Source of the DNA: Actinomycetota bacterium | GTDB lineage: Bacteria; Actinomycetota; Actinomycetes; Streptosporangiales; Streptosporangiaceae | Direction of reading: 5' to 3' | Length of the DNA stretch: 64,000 nt | NCBI GenBank assembly: GCA_027314515.1 | Contig: DAHVAR010000055.1 | Coordinates: 1-64,000, forward strand | Shown here: positions 8,304 to 16,480 of the stretch, piece after piece | How positions within the stretch are numbered: the first letter of the stretch is position 1 | Layout of the letters: every line of letters begins with the position of its first letter | The notes under the pieces: generated by a model | Told to the model about the DNA's origin: nothing | What the model saw: only the letters and a program-made list of their open reading frames with translations | Database searches by the model: none | Made by a program: the position numbers and the translations under genes

Positions 8304-8587
8304 GTCAGTTACCTGGATCTGAGCGGCCCGGTGGAAGGTCGGGTCGTCGGGCCGCGTCCACGGCCTGGGTGGGTCCTCCCTGAACTGGCTGGCGATCGCG
8401 CCCCTGCTGGCGACGCGCCGGCTGTTCGCCCCGGACCTGGCCGGCCACGGCCGCACGGGCCGTGCTGCCGGACGCCGGTCATGTGCCGCAACTTGAGCTT
8501 CCGGCGGAGACCGCGCGGATCATCACGACGTGGCTCGGGTCGGCGGGCAAGCCCGCCGCGGACGCGGCGCGGCGGCCCGGCGCGTAG
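8304..8587 (+). pseudogene. Alpha/beta hydrolase remnant (frameshifts and internal deletion)
   Basis: Hydrolase pieces appear in order but in three frames. YLDLSGPVEGR is near 8310 (frame of 8304). VHGLGGSSLNW with APDLAGHGR runs from 8356 in a second frame. VLPDAGHVPQLELP, the His-containing C-terminal motif, runs from 8462 to a TAG at 8585-8587 in a third frame. The middle of the enzyme, including the nucleophile elbow, is gone. It lies just before a WS/DGAT and a patatin, so it was probably a lipid esterase of the same island. Confidence 0.8.
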
Positions 8588-8605
8588 TGCAGCAGGTAAC
8601 CGGCT

Positions 8606-8618
8606 TGACGTAGCGTCA
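8606..8618. promoter_or_regulatory. Perfect dyad TGACG-TAG-CGTCA
   Basis: A 5-bp inverted repeat with a 3-nt centre, 36 bp upstream of the WS/DGAT start, overlapping a TTGACG that could be a -35 element. Possible operator; the regulator is unknown. Confidence 0.4.
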
Positions 8619-8653
8619 TCAGTAGCTGCCAGGCGCCGCGGGGGTGGTGAGCC

Positions 8654-10039
8654 ATGGAGTGGATGAGCACGCTCGACGCGGGCTTCTACTTCGTCGAGCA
8701 CGAGAACGTCCCCATGCACATCGGCTCGCTCGTGGTGCTCGAGGGGCCGGCCCCCGCCTACGAGGAACTGATCGACCTCTACGCCGCCAAGCTGCCCATG
8801 GTCCCGCGCTACCGGCAGGTGGTGCGGACGGTGCCGATGCAGGTGTTCCGGCCCTTCTGGGCCGACGATGAGCACTTCGAGATCCGCTACCACGTCCGGT
8901 ACGCCAGTGTGCCGGCGCCCGGTGGCCAGGCGGAAGTACGCGCGCTGGCTGCCCGTCTGCTGGCCCAGCGCCTGAACCGTGCCAGGCCGCTGTGGGAGGC
9001 GTGGCTGCTTGACGGGATCGCGGGGGACCGCTGGGGGTTGCTGTCGAAGGTGCACCACTGTGTGGTGGATGGGATCGCAGGGACGGACCTGCTGACCAAG
9101 GTATGCGACCTCAGCCCGGAGTTCGAGCGGCCAGTTCCGCAACCGTGGACTGCGAGGCCGGCGCCGTCGGCCGCCAGCCTCGTCTCCAGCGGCATCCTCG
9201 ACACCGCCACGTGGCGTTGGCGGCAGCTCGCCGGGGTCCCCGGCTTCGTGCGGCACCGCCTGGCCAGTCCGGCCGAGGCGTTGCGGTTCGGCTGGGGCCT
9301 GACGGCTGGCGCCCGCCGCCTGGCATCCCGCGCTCCCTGGTCCCTGAACGGGCCGATTGGCCCGGACCGCAACTGGGCCTGGACGACTGTGGACTTCGGC
9401 GATGTGAAGCGCATCCGCCGCGAGCACGGGGGCACCGTGAACGACGTGCTTCTCGCGGCGATCACCCGGGGCTTCCGGGATCTGCTCGCCGAGCGTGGGG
9501 AACTCACCCGCGGACTGGTGGTGCGTTCGCTCGTACCGGTCTCCGTCCGGGGGCAGGACGAGCATGCGGAGTTCACCAACCGGGTCTCGGCGGTGCTGGC
9601 TAACCTGCCGGTCGGGGAGCCGGGGCCAATGCGGCGGCTAACGCTGCTCCGCGAGCAGATGAGCGACATCAAACGCACCCATCAGGCGGTGGGCCCGGAG
9701 TTCCTGACGGAGATGCTCGGGTTCGTCGCGCCGACGGTGCTCGCCCTCGGCAGCCGTGCGGCGTTCGGCATGGGGCAACCACTGGTGCAGACGGTGACCA
9801 CCAATGTCCCCGGCCCGTCTTTCCCGCTTTACATCCTCGGCCACAAGATGGTCGAGTCCTACCCATATGTGCCGATCGGCGACAACGTCCACATCTCGAT
9901 CGCGATCTTTTCCTACCTTGGCTGCTTCTATTTCGGGATAACCTCGCAAAAGGGGGAAGCATCCGACGTAGAGGCACTGACCAGGGGGATCACCACCGGC
10001 GTCGCGGAACTCATCGACCTCGGCTCAGGAGCCGCGTAA
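8654..10039 (+). CDS. Wax ester synthase / diacylglycerol acyltransferase (WS/DGAT)
   Basis: 461 aa, normal for the family. The start is supported by the family N-terminus (STLDAGFYFVE) and a GGGGTGG upstream. The catalytic HHxxxDG is seen as HHCVVDG at 134-140, and the conserved NDVLL and NVPGP blocks are present. These enzymes transfer acyl-CoA to fatty alcohol or diacylglycerol, making wax esters or triacylglycerol stored in lipid bodies; they attach to membranes or droplets. Neighbours are a hydrolase remnant upstream and a patatin-like lipase downstream, suggesting storage-lipid turnover. Confidence 0.95.
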   Translation: MEWMSTLDAGFYFVEHENVPMHIGSLVVLEGPAPAYEELIDLYAAKLPMVPRYRQVVRTVPMQVFRPFWADDEHFEIRYHVRYASVPAPGGQAEVRALAARLLAQRLNRARPLWEAWLLDGIAGDRWGLLSKVHHCVVDGIAGTDLLTKVCDLSPEFERPVPQPWTARPAPSAASLVSSGILDTATWRWRQLAGVPGFVRHRLASPAEALRFGWGLTAGARRLASRAPWSLNGPIGPDRNWAWTTVDFGDVKRIRREHGGTVNDVLLAAITRGFRDLLAERGELTRGLVVRSLVPVSVRGQDEHAEFTNRVSAVLANLPVGEPGPMRRLTLLREQMSDIKRTHQAVGPEFLTEMLGFVAPTVLALGSRAAFGMGQPLVQTVTTNVPGPSFPLYILGHKMVESYPYVPIGDNVHISIAIFSYLGCFYFGITSQKGEASDVEALTRGITTGVAELIDLGSGAA

Positions 10040-10168
10040 GCGGTTGTTCGCTTTCAGCGATCTTCCGATTCGATGGCGAACGGGATAAATCAGTCATAAG
10101 ATCCCGTGAACAGCGATCTGCCGGGACCTCGGGGGCGGTGCCGGACGCCGGACCCTGGGAGGTGGACG

Positions 10169-11173
10169 TTGGATCAGGACAAGATGTCCGCCGGCCCGTT
10201 TCCGCGCACCGGGCTCGTCCTGGGTGCGGGGGGCGTGCTGGGTGCCGCGTGGATGACCGGTGCCCTGCCCGCCGTGCAGGAGCGGCTTCAGCGCACGCTC
10301 AACGACGTCGAGGTGATCGTCGGCACGAGCGCCGGGAGCGTGGTCGGCGCCGCGCTGCGCTGTGGGATCAGCGTGGCGGAGATGGTCGCGCACCAGCGTG
10401 GCACCGCCGGCGGGGCCATCGGGCAGATCAGCCTGGACGATGTCGCGGACGGCCCATGGCCGCCCGTCCCGCGGCCGTACCCGGGATCTCCCCGGCTGGC
10501 GCTCACCTCGTTCCTGTCCCCGCTGAGTATGCATCCGTGGGTGACTGCGAGCGCCTGGCTGCCGCGCGGGCGCGGCAATCACCGGGCACTTCACCAGCTG
10601 GTCGATGCGCTGCACGGGCAGGCACACGCACATCCGTCAGCACCCCACTGGGTGAGCCGGGGCGACACCTGGATCGTGGCGGTCGACTATGACTCGGGCC
10701 GCCGGGTGATCTTTGGCCAGGACGGGTCACCCCCGGCCACCCTGGCCGACGCGGTGGTCGCCTCGTGCTCGATCCCGGGGTGGTACGCGCCGGCCTTGAT
10801 CCACGGCCGGCGCTACGTCGACGGCGGAGTCCGCTCTCCCCACTCGCTCGCCATCCTCGCCGATGCCGGCCTCGAGGAGGTATGGGTCCTCGCCCCGATG
10901 GCGAGCCTGGAGATTGGCTGGACATTCAGGCCGCAGGAACGGCTGGAGCGCCGCGTCCGTGGCCTGATCACCGCAGCGCTGCTACGCGAGGTCCGGGCGC
11001 TGCGGGCACGCGGAGTCCGGGTGAACGTCCTCACACCGGGGCCGGAAGATCTGGCGGTCATGGGTGCGAATCTGATGGACCCGCGCCGGCGCCTCACGGT
11101 GTTTGAAACGTCGCTGCTCACCTCGGCCGCTGCGCTCGCCCGCGCTGATTCAGCCCTGTCGGCCGCCGCCTGA
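10169..11173 (+). CDS. Patatin-like phospholipase
   Basis: 334 aa. TTG 10169 is chosen because GGGAGG lies 6 nt upstream; GTG 10106 and ATG 10184 are in-frame alternatives. Seen: oxyanion loop GAGGVLG (19-25), nucleophile GTSAG with Ser54, and the DGG motif (YVDGGVRSP, near residue 217) giving the Ser-Asp dyad of patatins. No signal peptide or membrane segment, so probably a cytosolic or droplet-associated acyl hydrolase. It follows the WS/DGAT on the same strand and may release fatty acids from lipids that enzyme makes. Confidence 0.92.
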   Translation: MDQDKMSAGPFPRTGLVLGAGGVLGAAWMTGALPAVQERLQRTLNDVEVIVGTSAGSVVGAALRCGISVAEMVAHQRGTAGGAIGQISLDDVADGPWPPVPRPYPGSPRLALTSFLSPLSMHPWVTASAWLPRGRGNHRALHQLVDALHGQAHAHPSAPHWVSRGDTWIVAVDYDSGRRVIFGQDGSPPATLADAVVASCSIPGWYAPALIHGRRYVDGGVRSPHSLAILADAGLEEVWVLAPMASLEIGWTFRPQERLERRVRGLITAALLREVRALRARGVRVNVLTPGPEDLAVMGANLMDPRRRLTVFETSLLTSAAALARADSALSAAA

Positions 11174-11341
11174 ACGCGCCGGGCGGCGGCCCTGCGAGCG
11201 CGGTCGCGACTGGAAGGCCCAGCGCGTGGCTCCCTTATCCTCACTGCGGTAGGTGTGCCATTTTCCCGATTGGCGGGGGTTACCGTTGTCATGGGTGTCG
11301 TCGGGCGCTTCGTATAGTCAGGGTGCTGGGTAAGGTTCAAT

Positions 11342-12175
11342 ATGCCGCGGTATCGCTTTTCCTGGGATAACCTCCCGCCAGCTTTGCTTACCCGGCTGTG
11401 CCGGGATCTGGACCTCGATCCACCTCCCGCTCCCGCGCTGCTGGCCAGGTACGGTCCCAGGCCACGTTCCGAATTCGTCCATGACGCCTGGCGCACGCTG
11501 GTTGATACGTGGCTGGAAGCCGACGGGCGATCTCGCGAGCGGATCGTGGCGCAGTTCTGGAAGCACGGGCTCGGTAGTGGTGGCTCACCACCGCTGACCG
11601 TGGCAGAGCAGGTGGACTACCTCGACTCGTGCCGGGAGTCAGCGTCCGCCCGCGAGATCGTGGCAGCCGCGTTCCGGGCGCTCGGCGAGCCTTGGCTGGT
11701 CGGGACCCCCGCGGGGGAGGATGCTCCGGAATCGTCCGATCAGCCGCCGAGCCTCGACGAGTGGCTCGACGATGTGATGGGGGAGATCCTCGGCCCCGCC
11801 GAGGTCCGGCGCGACCGCGATGGGGACATCCCCGTCCGGGCGGGGAGCACCGTGTGCTACGTCCGCTGCGTCGACGATCCCCCATCCGTGCGGCTGTTCT
11901 GCCCCATGGTGGTCGGGATCCCGTCCTCAGCGGCGCTGCTGGAAGCAATCAATGAGATCAACATGAACATCACCGTCGGCCGTGTCTTCCATACCCCGGC
12001 CGATGAAGTGATCTTCGCCATCGAACTGTACGGGGAGCAACTGACCGCGGAGATCATCAGGGAGAGCCTCGCTGCCGCGACCACCGTCGCCGACCACTTC
12101 GACCACCAGCTTCAGTCCCGGTTCGGTGGCAAGACGATGTTCCCCGAGACCAGCGACGATTCGGTGATGCTGTGA
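11342..12175 (+). CDS. YbjN / type III secretion chaperone-like fold protein
   Basis: 277 aa. A helical N-terminal part (1-130) precedes a C-terminal YbjN-like domain with DGDIPVRAGSTVCYVR, then VRLFCPMVV, NEINMNITVGRVF and LQSRFGGKTMF. This fold resembles secretion chaperones, but in actinobacteria the role is unknown. A TATAGT at 11313-11318 may be its -10 box. It ends in a GTGA overlap with an HtrA-like protease, so the two are co-translated. A chaperone or adaptor for that protease is a reasonable guess only. Confidence 0.8.
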   Translation: MPRYRFSWDNLPPALLTRLCRDLDLDPPPAPALLARYGPRPRSEFVHDAWRTLVDTWLEADGRSRERIVAQFWKHGLGSGGSPPLTVAEQVDYLDSCRESASAREIVAAAFRALGEPWLVGTPAGEDAPESSDQPPSLDEWLDDVMGEILGPAEVRRDRDGDIPVRAGSTVCYVRCVDDPPSVRLFCPMVVGIPSSAALLEAINEINMNITVGRVFHTPADEVIFAIELYGEQLTAEIIRESLAAATTVADHFDHQLQSRFGGKTMFPETSDDSVML

Positions 12176-13104
12176 CAGGCCAGTACATCACCGGCCTGCA
12201 GCAGTTCAGCCAGGACATGATCGAGGTCGTCGCACGGTGCCGTCCCGCGGTGGCGACCATCCATCATCACCCTGCCGAGGGGGAGTCCAGCGGGTCGGGA
12301 TTCCTGCTCGACGGGGCTGGCCACGTGGTGACGAACTACCACGTGGTCGAGGAGAGCGGGCCTGACCTGCGACTCCAGTTCGCCACGGGTCTCGCCGCGC
12401 AGGCGGAGGTGGTCGGCGCGGACCCGCTGACCGACCTCGCCGTCGTCCAGGCGCACGGCCCGCTGCCCGAACCGCTGGGGGTGCGCGCCCAGCCGGCGGT
12501 GCTCGGAGAGATCTGCCTGGCCATGGGAAGCCCGTTCGGCGACTACACCGAATCGGTCAGCCTGGGCATCGTCTCCGGGCTGACGCGCACCATACCGACC
12601 TCCCGGGGCCGCCCGCTGGAGCGGGCCATCCAGACCGACGCCGCGATCAGCCCGGGCAACAGTGGCGGGCCCCTGGTGGACGTGGCGGGCATGGTGCTGG
12701 GCGTGAGCACCTGCGTGGACGTCCGGGGGGTGGGCATCGGCTTCGCGGTGCCGGGGGAAACCATCGACTGGGTGGTCCGGCAGATCCTGCGCCACGGCGA
12801 CGTGCAGCGGGGCGCGCTCGGGGTCGCTGTCGCCACCCGGGTCGAGAACGTGGAGGGCCAGTTCCGCCACGCTCCGGTGATCACCCGCGTCACCGCCGAC
12901 CTCGCGTGCGACCTGCGGCCCGGTGATGTCATCCTGGCGGTGGCCGGCCGGCCGGTCACCGACCGTGCCGACATCTATTACCTGCTGACCAGGGACATCA
13001 TCGGGACGCTGGTGGCGGTGGAGGTGCTGCGGGACGGTCAGCGGGTGATCCACGACGTGCCGGTCCGCAAGTATCTCCCGCCGGCGGCTGTCAATTCCCG
13101 CTGA
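12172..13104 (+). CDS. Trypsin-like serine protease (HtrA/DegP-like, S1C) with PDZ domain, no export signal
   Basis: 310 aa, GTG start overlapping the upstream stop. Catalytic triad seen as His57 (TNYHVV), Asp88 (DPLTDLAVV) and Ser164 (PGNSGGPL). Residues about 210-305 form a PDZ domain (GALGV, LRPGDVILAVAGRPV, ADIYYLLT). Unlike typical HtrA there is no signal peptide or membrane anchor, so it should act in the cytosol. It pairs with the YbjN-like gene upstream. The stop codon lies inside a hairpin that is also the first copy of a 20-nt repeat (13090-13109). Confidence 0.9.
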   Translation: MTGQYITGLQQFSQDMIEVVARCRPAVATIHHHPAEGESSGSGFLLDGAGHVVTNYHVVEESGPDLRLQFATGLAAQAEVVGADPLTDLAVVQAHGPLPEPLGVRAQPAVLGEICLAMGSPFGDYTESVSLGIVSGLTRTIPTSRGRPLERAIQTDAAISPGNSGGPLVDVAGMVLGVSTCVDVRGVGIGFAVPGETIDWVVRQILRHGDVQRGALGVAVATRVENVEGQFRHAPVITRVTADLACDLRPGDVILAVAGRPVTDRADIYYLLTRDIIGTLVAVEVLRDGQRVIHDVPVRKYLPPAAVNSR

Positions 13105-13109
13105 CAGCC
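13086..13109 (+). terminator. Hairpin over the protease stop codon
   Basis: GGCTGTCA / TGACAGCC form an 8-bp perfect stem with loop attcccgc. There is no T-run, as is usual in high-GC actinobacteria. It includes the TGA stop at 13102-13104. Confidence 0.5.
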
Positions 13110-13201
13110 GACATCACGTCCGGGGTGACGCCGGTGGCCAGGCCCGCTCCCGCCGGTGGCCGTCAATTCCCGCTGACAGCCGTCAATTCCCGCTGACAGC
13201 C
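13090..13201 (+). repeat. 20-nt repeat, three copies, at and after the protease 3' end
   Basis: The unit gtcaattcccgctgacagcc is identical at 13090-13109 (inside the gene, including its stop), 13162-13181 and 13182-13201. The last two are directly adjacent. The outer copies are both followed by gac, so the block looks like duplication of the gene end. Confidence 0.9.
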
Positions 13202-13205
13202 GACG

Positions 13206-13958
13206 TCAGGCGACCAGCCTGCGCAGCGCCGCCCTGGCCAGGCTCACCGCCGCCGGGCCCGGCGGGGCCGGCCGGCCTCCCTGCCGTTGTTCGGGAATCG
13301 CGCCCAGCCGGCGCAGGCACGACCAGGTGTCGCGGGCGGCCTCCAGCGCCTGCCCGTCATCCAGCGGCTGGCCGGTCCGGGTGTCCTTCCAGCCCAGCGC
13401 CGCCATCCCCCGGCGCAGATGCTCGTGGGCGACCTGGGTGTCCAGCGGGGTGGCGCTGGCGACGGCGAGCAGCAGCAGCAGCCCGGCGTCCCGCTCGGCC
13501 TCCGCCCGGGCCTCCGGAAGGCGGCTGGCGATATGCCACCACAACCGGCCAGGATCGCGGCTCAGGCGGTCACCGAGGGCGGTCCGGAACAGCATCCCCC
13601 GGTGGGGGCGCACCAGGGCCATCCGGCGGGCCGATTGGCGAAGTTCCAGCACGGGGGGGGTCAGGTGTTCCTTCGCGCCCTCGCCCAACCAGCCCTGGTC
13701 CCAGTTCAGCGTCTCGAACGCGTCGCGCACGATGGCGGGCGGCAGGTAGCCGGCGCGGGTGAGCCGGATGCCGGCGGGGCCGATCCTGTGCAGGAGCCAG
13801 GTGTAGGGGCTGATCGCCGCCACGGCGGCCGCGGCGTCCACCATCACCGGCCGGTGCAGTGAGGCTCGGGCGAGCAGGTCCACGGCATACCGGGAGCCAG
13901 AACCCCACAGCCGTTCCTGCAACTCCTCCAAGTCGCCGGGCATCACCTCAGTCGGCAT
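13206..13958 (-). CDS. Protein like the C-terminal half of pRiA4b ORF-3 / IS1096 TnpR-like proteins
   Basis: 250 aa. The order YTWLLHRIG, LTRAGYLPPAIV, LTPPVLELRQSARRMALVRPHRGML, LWWHIASRLP and LLLLLAVA resembles the region following the pRiA4b ORF-3 domain in many actinobacterial proteins. Here the ORF-3 domain itself is absent, so this is either a stand-alone version or what remains after loss of the N-terminus. There is no enzymatic motif and the function is unknown. It is convergent with the HtrA-like gene and followed upstream by a decayed region. Confidence 0.65.
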   Translation of the reverse strand: MPTEVMPGDLEELQERLWGSGSRYAVDLLARASLHRPVMVDAAAAVAAISPYTWLLHRIGPAGIRLTRAGYLPPAIVRDAFETLNWDQGWLGEGAKEHLTPPVLELRQSARRMALVRPHRGMLFRTALGDRLSRDPGRLWWHIASRLPEARAEAERDAGLLLLLAVASATPLDTQVAHEHLRRGMAALGWKDTRTGQPLDDGQALEAARDTWSCLRRLGAIPEQRQGGRPAPPGPAAVSLARAALRRLVA

Positions 13959-14199
13959 GACCGGTCGCTTCCGGCAGTGGGTGTGGTGGGACGCCCGAGG
14001 AAAGCCGGTGCCAGCCGGAGGCGTCCGTGACCACCTCGGATCCGTCTCTGCGGGCCTGTGGTTGCATGAGCGTTAGAGATACTCCCTGGTCAGCCATGGT
14101 GTCAATGTGCAGGTTCGGCACCTTATCAACGTTTTGTCGTGGAATCCCTGCCGGAGGGGAGTTTTCCCTGCGCTGTCTCCTCGCCAGGCCCGGGCACCG
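13959..14199. other. Non-coding, decayed stretch
   Basis: No recognisable gene, RNA or repeat between the orphan protein and the methyltransferase remnant. The part from 14040 to 14160 is less GC-rich than the neighbours. The longest frames here have no family features. Confidence 0.4.
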
Positions 14200-14796
14200 G
14201 CGTGCTCCTGCTGAGCGAGTACCGCCAGAGCAGGTGGCGCCGGCATCGCACCCCCGGGAAGTTCCCGGCCGGCCAACCGCTGGGACCTCGGCGTAGGTGC
14301 GGGCCGGCGGCCAGCGGGTGGGAGCGTTGACTCGGGCACACCCCCTTCGCGCCTTGAAAGCCAGCTGCACGGGAACGGCTGCCAGGTCCGCGCTCAGGTC
14401 AGGTGGCCGCCGGCTGCGCGCCAGCCCAACTACGGCCAGCATGCCACCCGGGCGCAACAGGTCATTCATACGCCGCAATGCCGCCCGTTCCCCCATATGG
14501 TGCAAAGCGGCTACGGAGGCGATCAGGTCGAAGGACGCCGGTGGGAAGTCCTGGCTGCGGAAATCGCCGCGCACATACTCGACTCCGGCGCCATTGTCGC
14601 CGGCCCGGGCGGTCTCGACGGTGGGGCCGTCGGCGTCGATCGCGGTGACCTCACCGGCCACCTGCCGGAGCATTCGTGCCAGCATGCCGCCCCGGCAGCC
14701 GACGCCGGGAGCGCGCCGCGCCCCGGCTGGGACCGCGCCCCGGATGAGCCGGCAGTAGTGGATGCCGTGATTCCAGGGGGCTCGCCCACGGGTCAT
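14200..14796 (-). pseudogene. Class I SAM-dependent methyltransferase, broken
   Basis: From ATG 14796 the reading runs WNHGIHYCRLI, VGCRGGMLARMLRQ (altered motif I; relatives usually have VGCGEGM), VTAIDADG, FDLIASVAALHHM and LRPGGMLAVVGLARS. The region before WPPARTYAE looks shortened. The family ending, VRCRRHLLWRYSL, is found near 14205-14245 in a different frame. Deletion, frameshift and an altered SAM loop point to a dead gene. It lies downstream of the ECF41 sigma gene on the same strand. Confidence 0.75.
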
Positions 14797-14894
14797 GCGG
14801 TGGCCGTTTCCCTTGGCTGGACCGGGTGCGCCCGGTAAAGGCCGGGCTGGGGGATTGCGGCGGATCTGCCGTGAACATGCCGGCCAATCCCGCG

Positions 14895-15824
14895 TCACTG
14901 ACCGCCGGGTTCGCCCGCGGTCCACGCGGCCAGGTCGCCGACCGTGCCGAGGTGGCGGAGTTTGTCCGGGTTGATCTGGTTGTAAAGGGTGACGATGCGG
15001 CCGTCACCGATTCCCAGCGACAGTACCCCGAGGATGCTGCCGTCAGGTGCGGAAAATTGGGCGCCGGGCTGGCCGTTCACGGACACGGGCGCCAGCGCGA
15101 AGTGCAGGCGGTCCGCCTGCCGGGCGAGCCCGCAGATGAACCGGAGGACCGCCACGCGCCCGGCCACGGGCTGACGGACGGCGGGAGCTTTGCCGCCACC
15201 ATCGCCGTAGAAGGTCACATCGCGGGCGAGCAGTTCTTCGAGCGCCGCCACATCCCCGTCACGGACGGCGGCGAAGAACCGGCCCGCCAGCCGCTCCCAC
15301 TCGGCGGCGGATGCCGTGTAGCGGGGGCGGCTGTCCCGGATACGCAGGTGCGCCCGGTGCATCGCCTGTCGGCAGGCGCTCTCGCTCCTGCCGACCACGG
15401 TGGCGACCTCGGCGTAGGAGTAGCCGAGCACCTCGCGCAGCAGCAGGACCGCCCGCTCCACCGGCGACAGCGTCTCCAGCAGCACCAGGAAGGCGACCGA
15501 GACGGTTTCATCCATCTCCAGCCGGGACGCCGGGTCCTGCTGCGCAGACTCGACCCAGGGCTCGGGCAGCCATGGGCCGACGTACTGGTCGCGGCGGCGT
15601 CGGGCCGAGCGCAACGCATCGATCGCGAGGCGGGTGGTGACGGTGACCGCATACGCCTCCGTGGAGCGCACGTCGGCAGGTGCGCTGGTGTGCAGGCGCA
15701 GGAACGCCTCCTGCACGATGTCCTCGGCCTCCGTGACGCTGCCCAGCATCCGGTAGGCGATCGAGAACATCAACGGCCGCAGTTCCCGGGTTTCCGCCAC
15801 GCGGTCAGCCATGTCGTGATGCAA
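14895..15824 (-). CDS. ECF41-type RNA polymerase sigma factor (SigJ-like)
   Basis: 309 aa. Sigma region 2 is SIAYRMLGSVTEAEDIVQEA, followed by an ECF41-like WLPEPW linker, region 4 (VLGYSYAEVATVVGRSESACRQ) and a SnoaL-like C-terminal domain. The C-terminal motifs DGGG and NPDKL, which in ECF41 factors tune sigma activity instead of an anti-sigma factor, are both present. The neighbour usually found with ECF41 is an oxidoreductase-type gene; here a PPOX-type gene lies divergently, with a matching promoter (15860-15886). Direct control of that gene is inferred. Confidence 0.93.
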   Translation of the reverse strand: MHHDMADRVAETRELRPLMFSIAYRMLGSVTEAEDIVQEAFLRLHTSAPADVRSTEAYAVTVTTRLAIDALRSARRRRDQYVGPWLPEPWVESAQQDPASRLEMDETVSVAFLVLLETLSPVERAVLLLREVLGYSYAEVATVVGRSESACRQAMHRAHLRIRDSRPRYTASAAEWERLAGRFFAAVRDGDVAALEELLARDVTFYGDGGGKAPAVRQPVAGRVAVLRFICGLARQADRLHFALAPVSVNGQPGAQFSAPDGSILGVLSLGIGDGRIVTLYNQINPDKLRHLGTVGDLAAWTAGEPGGQ

Positions 15825-15859
15825 CCACGCCGTGATCTCTCAAGGAAGTCCCGCCGTGC

Positions 15860-15886
15860 TGTCACAGGGAATGCCGGTCTGTCGTC
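15860..15886 (+). promoter_or_regulatory. ECF41-type promoter, TGTCACA-N16-CGTC
   Basis: TGTCACA at 15860-15866 and CGTC at 15883-15886 with exactly 16 nt between them equal the published ECF41 consensus as I remember it. It points toward the PPOX gene, 46 nt before its ATG, in the gap between it and the sigma gene. Confidence 0.75.
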
Positions 15887-15932
15887 GAAGGGTGGAAGAA
15901 CGGCCCAGCACGAGAAAGCGAGTGAGGGTGCC

Positions 15933-16343
15933 ATGTCTCAGCCGCCCGTATCCGGCCAGCTACAGCCGTTCGTCACCCAGGCCACGATCATGCTGGAGAC
16001 CAGGAAGCGTGACGGAACCTGGGTGGGGACACCGGTCAGCATCGCCGTGCGGGGAGATAGGGCGTATGTCCGCACCTATGACAAGGCATGGAAGAGCAAG
16101 CGGCTGCGCAACTTTCCCGAGGTGCGGTTCGCCCCCTCTACGATGCGGGGCAAGCCCACCGGACCGGCGGTGCACGCCCAGGCGCGCCTGTTGGACGGCG
16201 CGGAAGCCGGCGCCGCGTCGAAGCTGCTCGCCCGCAAGTATCCCGTCCTGCACGGCGTCCTGGTTCCGCTCTCGCACCTGCTCATGCGCACGCAGACGCT
16301 TCACTATGAACTGAGCGAGGTGCGGCCCGAGCCGCTGCGCTGA
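15933..16343 (+). CDS. PPOX-class (F420/flavin-dependent) oxidoreductase
   Basis: 136 aa from ATG 15933, with GTGAGGG upstream. Split-barrel FMN/F420-binding protein: VTQATIMLETRKRDGTWV, then VRTYDKAWKSKRLRNFPEVRFAPST, which forms the cofactor phosphate-binding basic strand, and LLARKYPVL. Length and motifs fit the small PPOX-class F420-dependent family. It is cytosolic and the substrate is unknown. It is divergent from an ECF41 sigma factor whose consensus promoter stands just upstream. Confidence 0.88.
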   Translation: MSQPPVSGQLQPFVTQATIMLETRKRDGTWVGTPVSIAVRGDRAYVRTYDKAWKSKRLRNFPEVRFAPSTMRGKPTGPAVHAQARLLDGAEAGAASKLLARKYPVLHGVLVPLSHLLMRTQTLHYELSEVRPEPLR

Positions 16344-16430
16344 CTTGCGCCGGAGCCTGCTCGGCTGCTCGGCGGCCCGCTGACTCGGCTGGGGCCGCTG
16401 GATGCCGGAATTCTCACCGTCAAACGATGT

Positions 16431-16464
16431 AGAGCCCGGTTTCCGTGTCCGGAAACCGGGCTCT
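16431..16464 (-). terminator. Strong terminator after the tRNA-Cys/tRNA-Val unit
   Basis: A perfect 14-bp inverted repeat, AGAGCCCGGTTTCC against GGAAACCGGGCTCT, with a 6-nt loop (gtgtcc on plus). It lies 14 nt after the encoded CCA of tRNA-Val on the minus strand. No T-tract. Confidence 0.8.
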
Positions 16465-16480
16465 CACCTGGGAAAACTGG

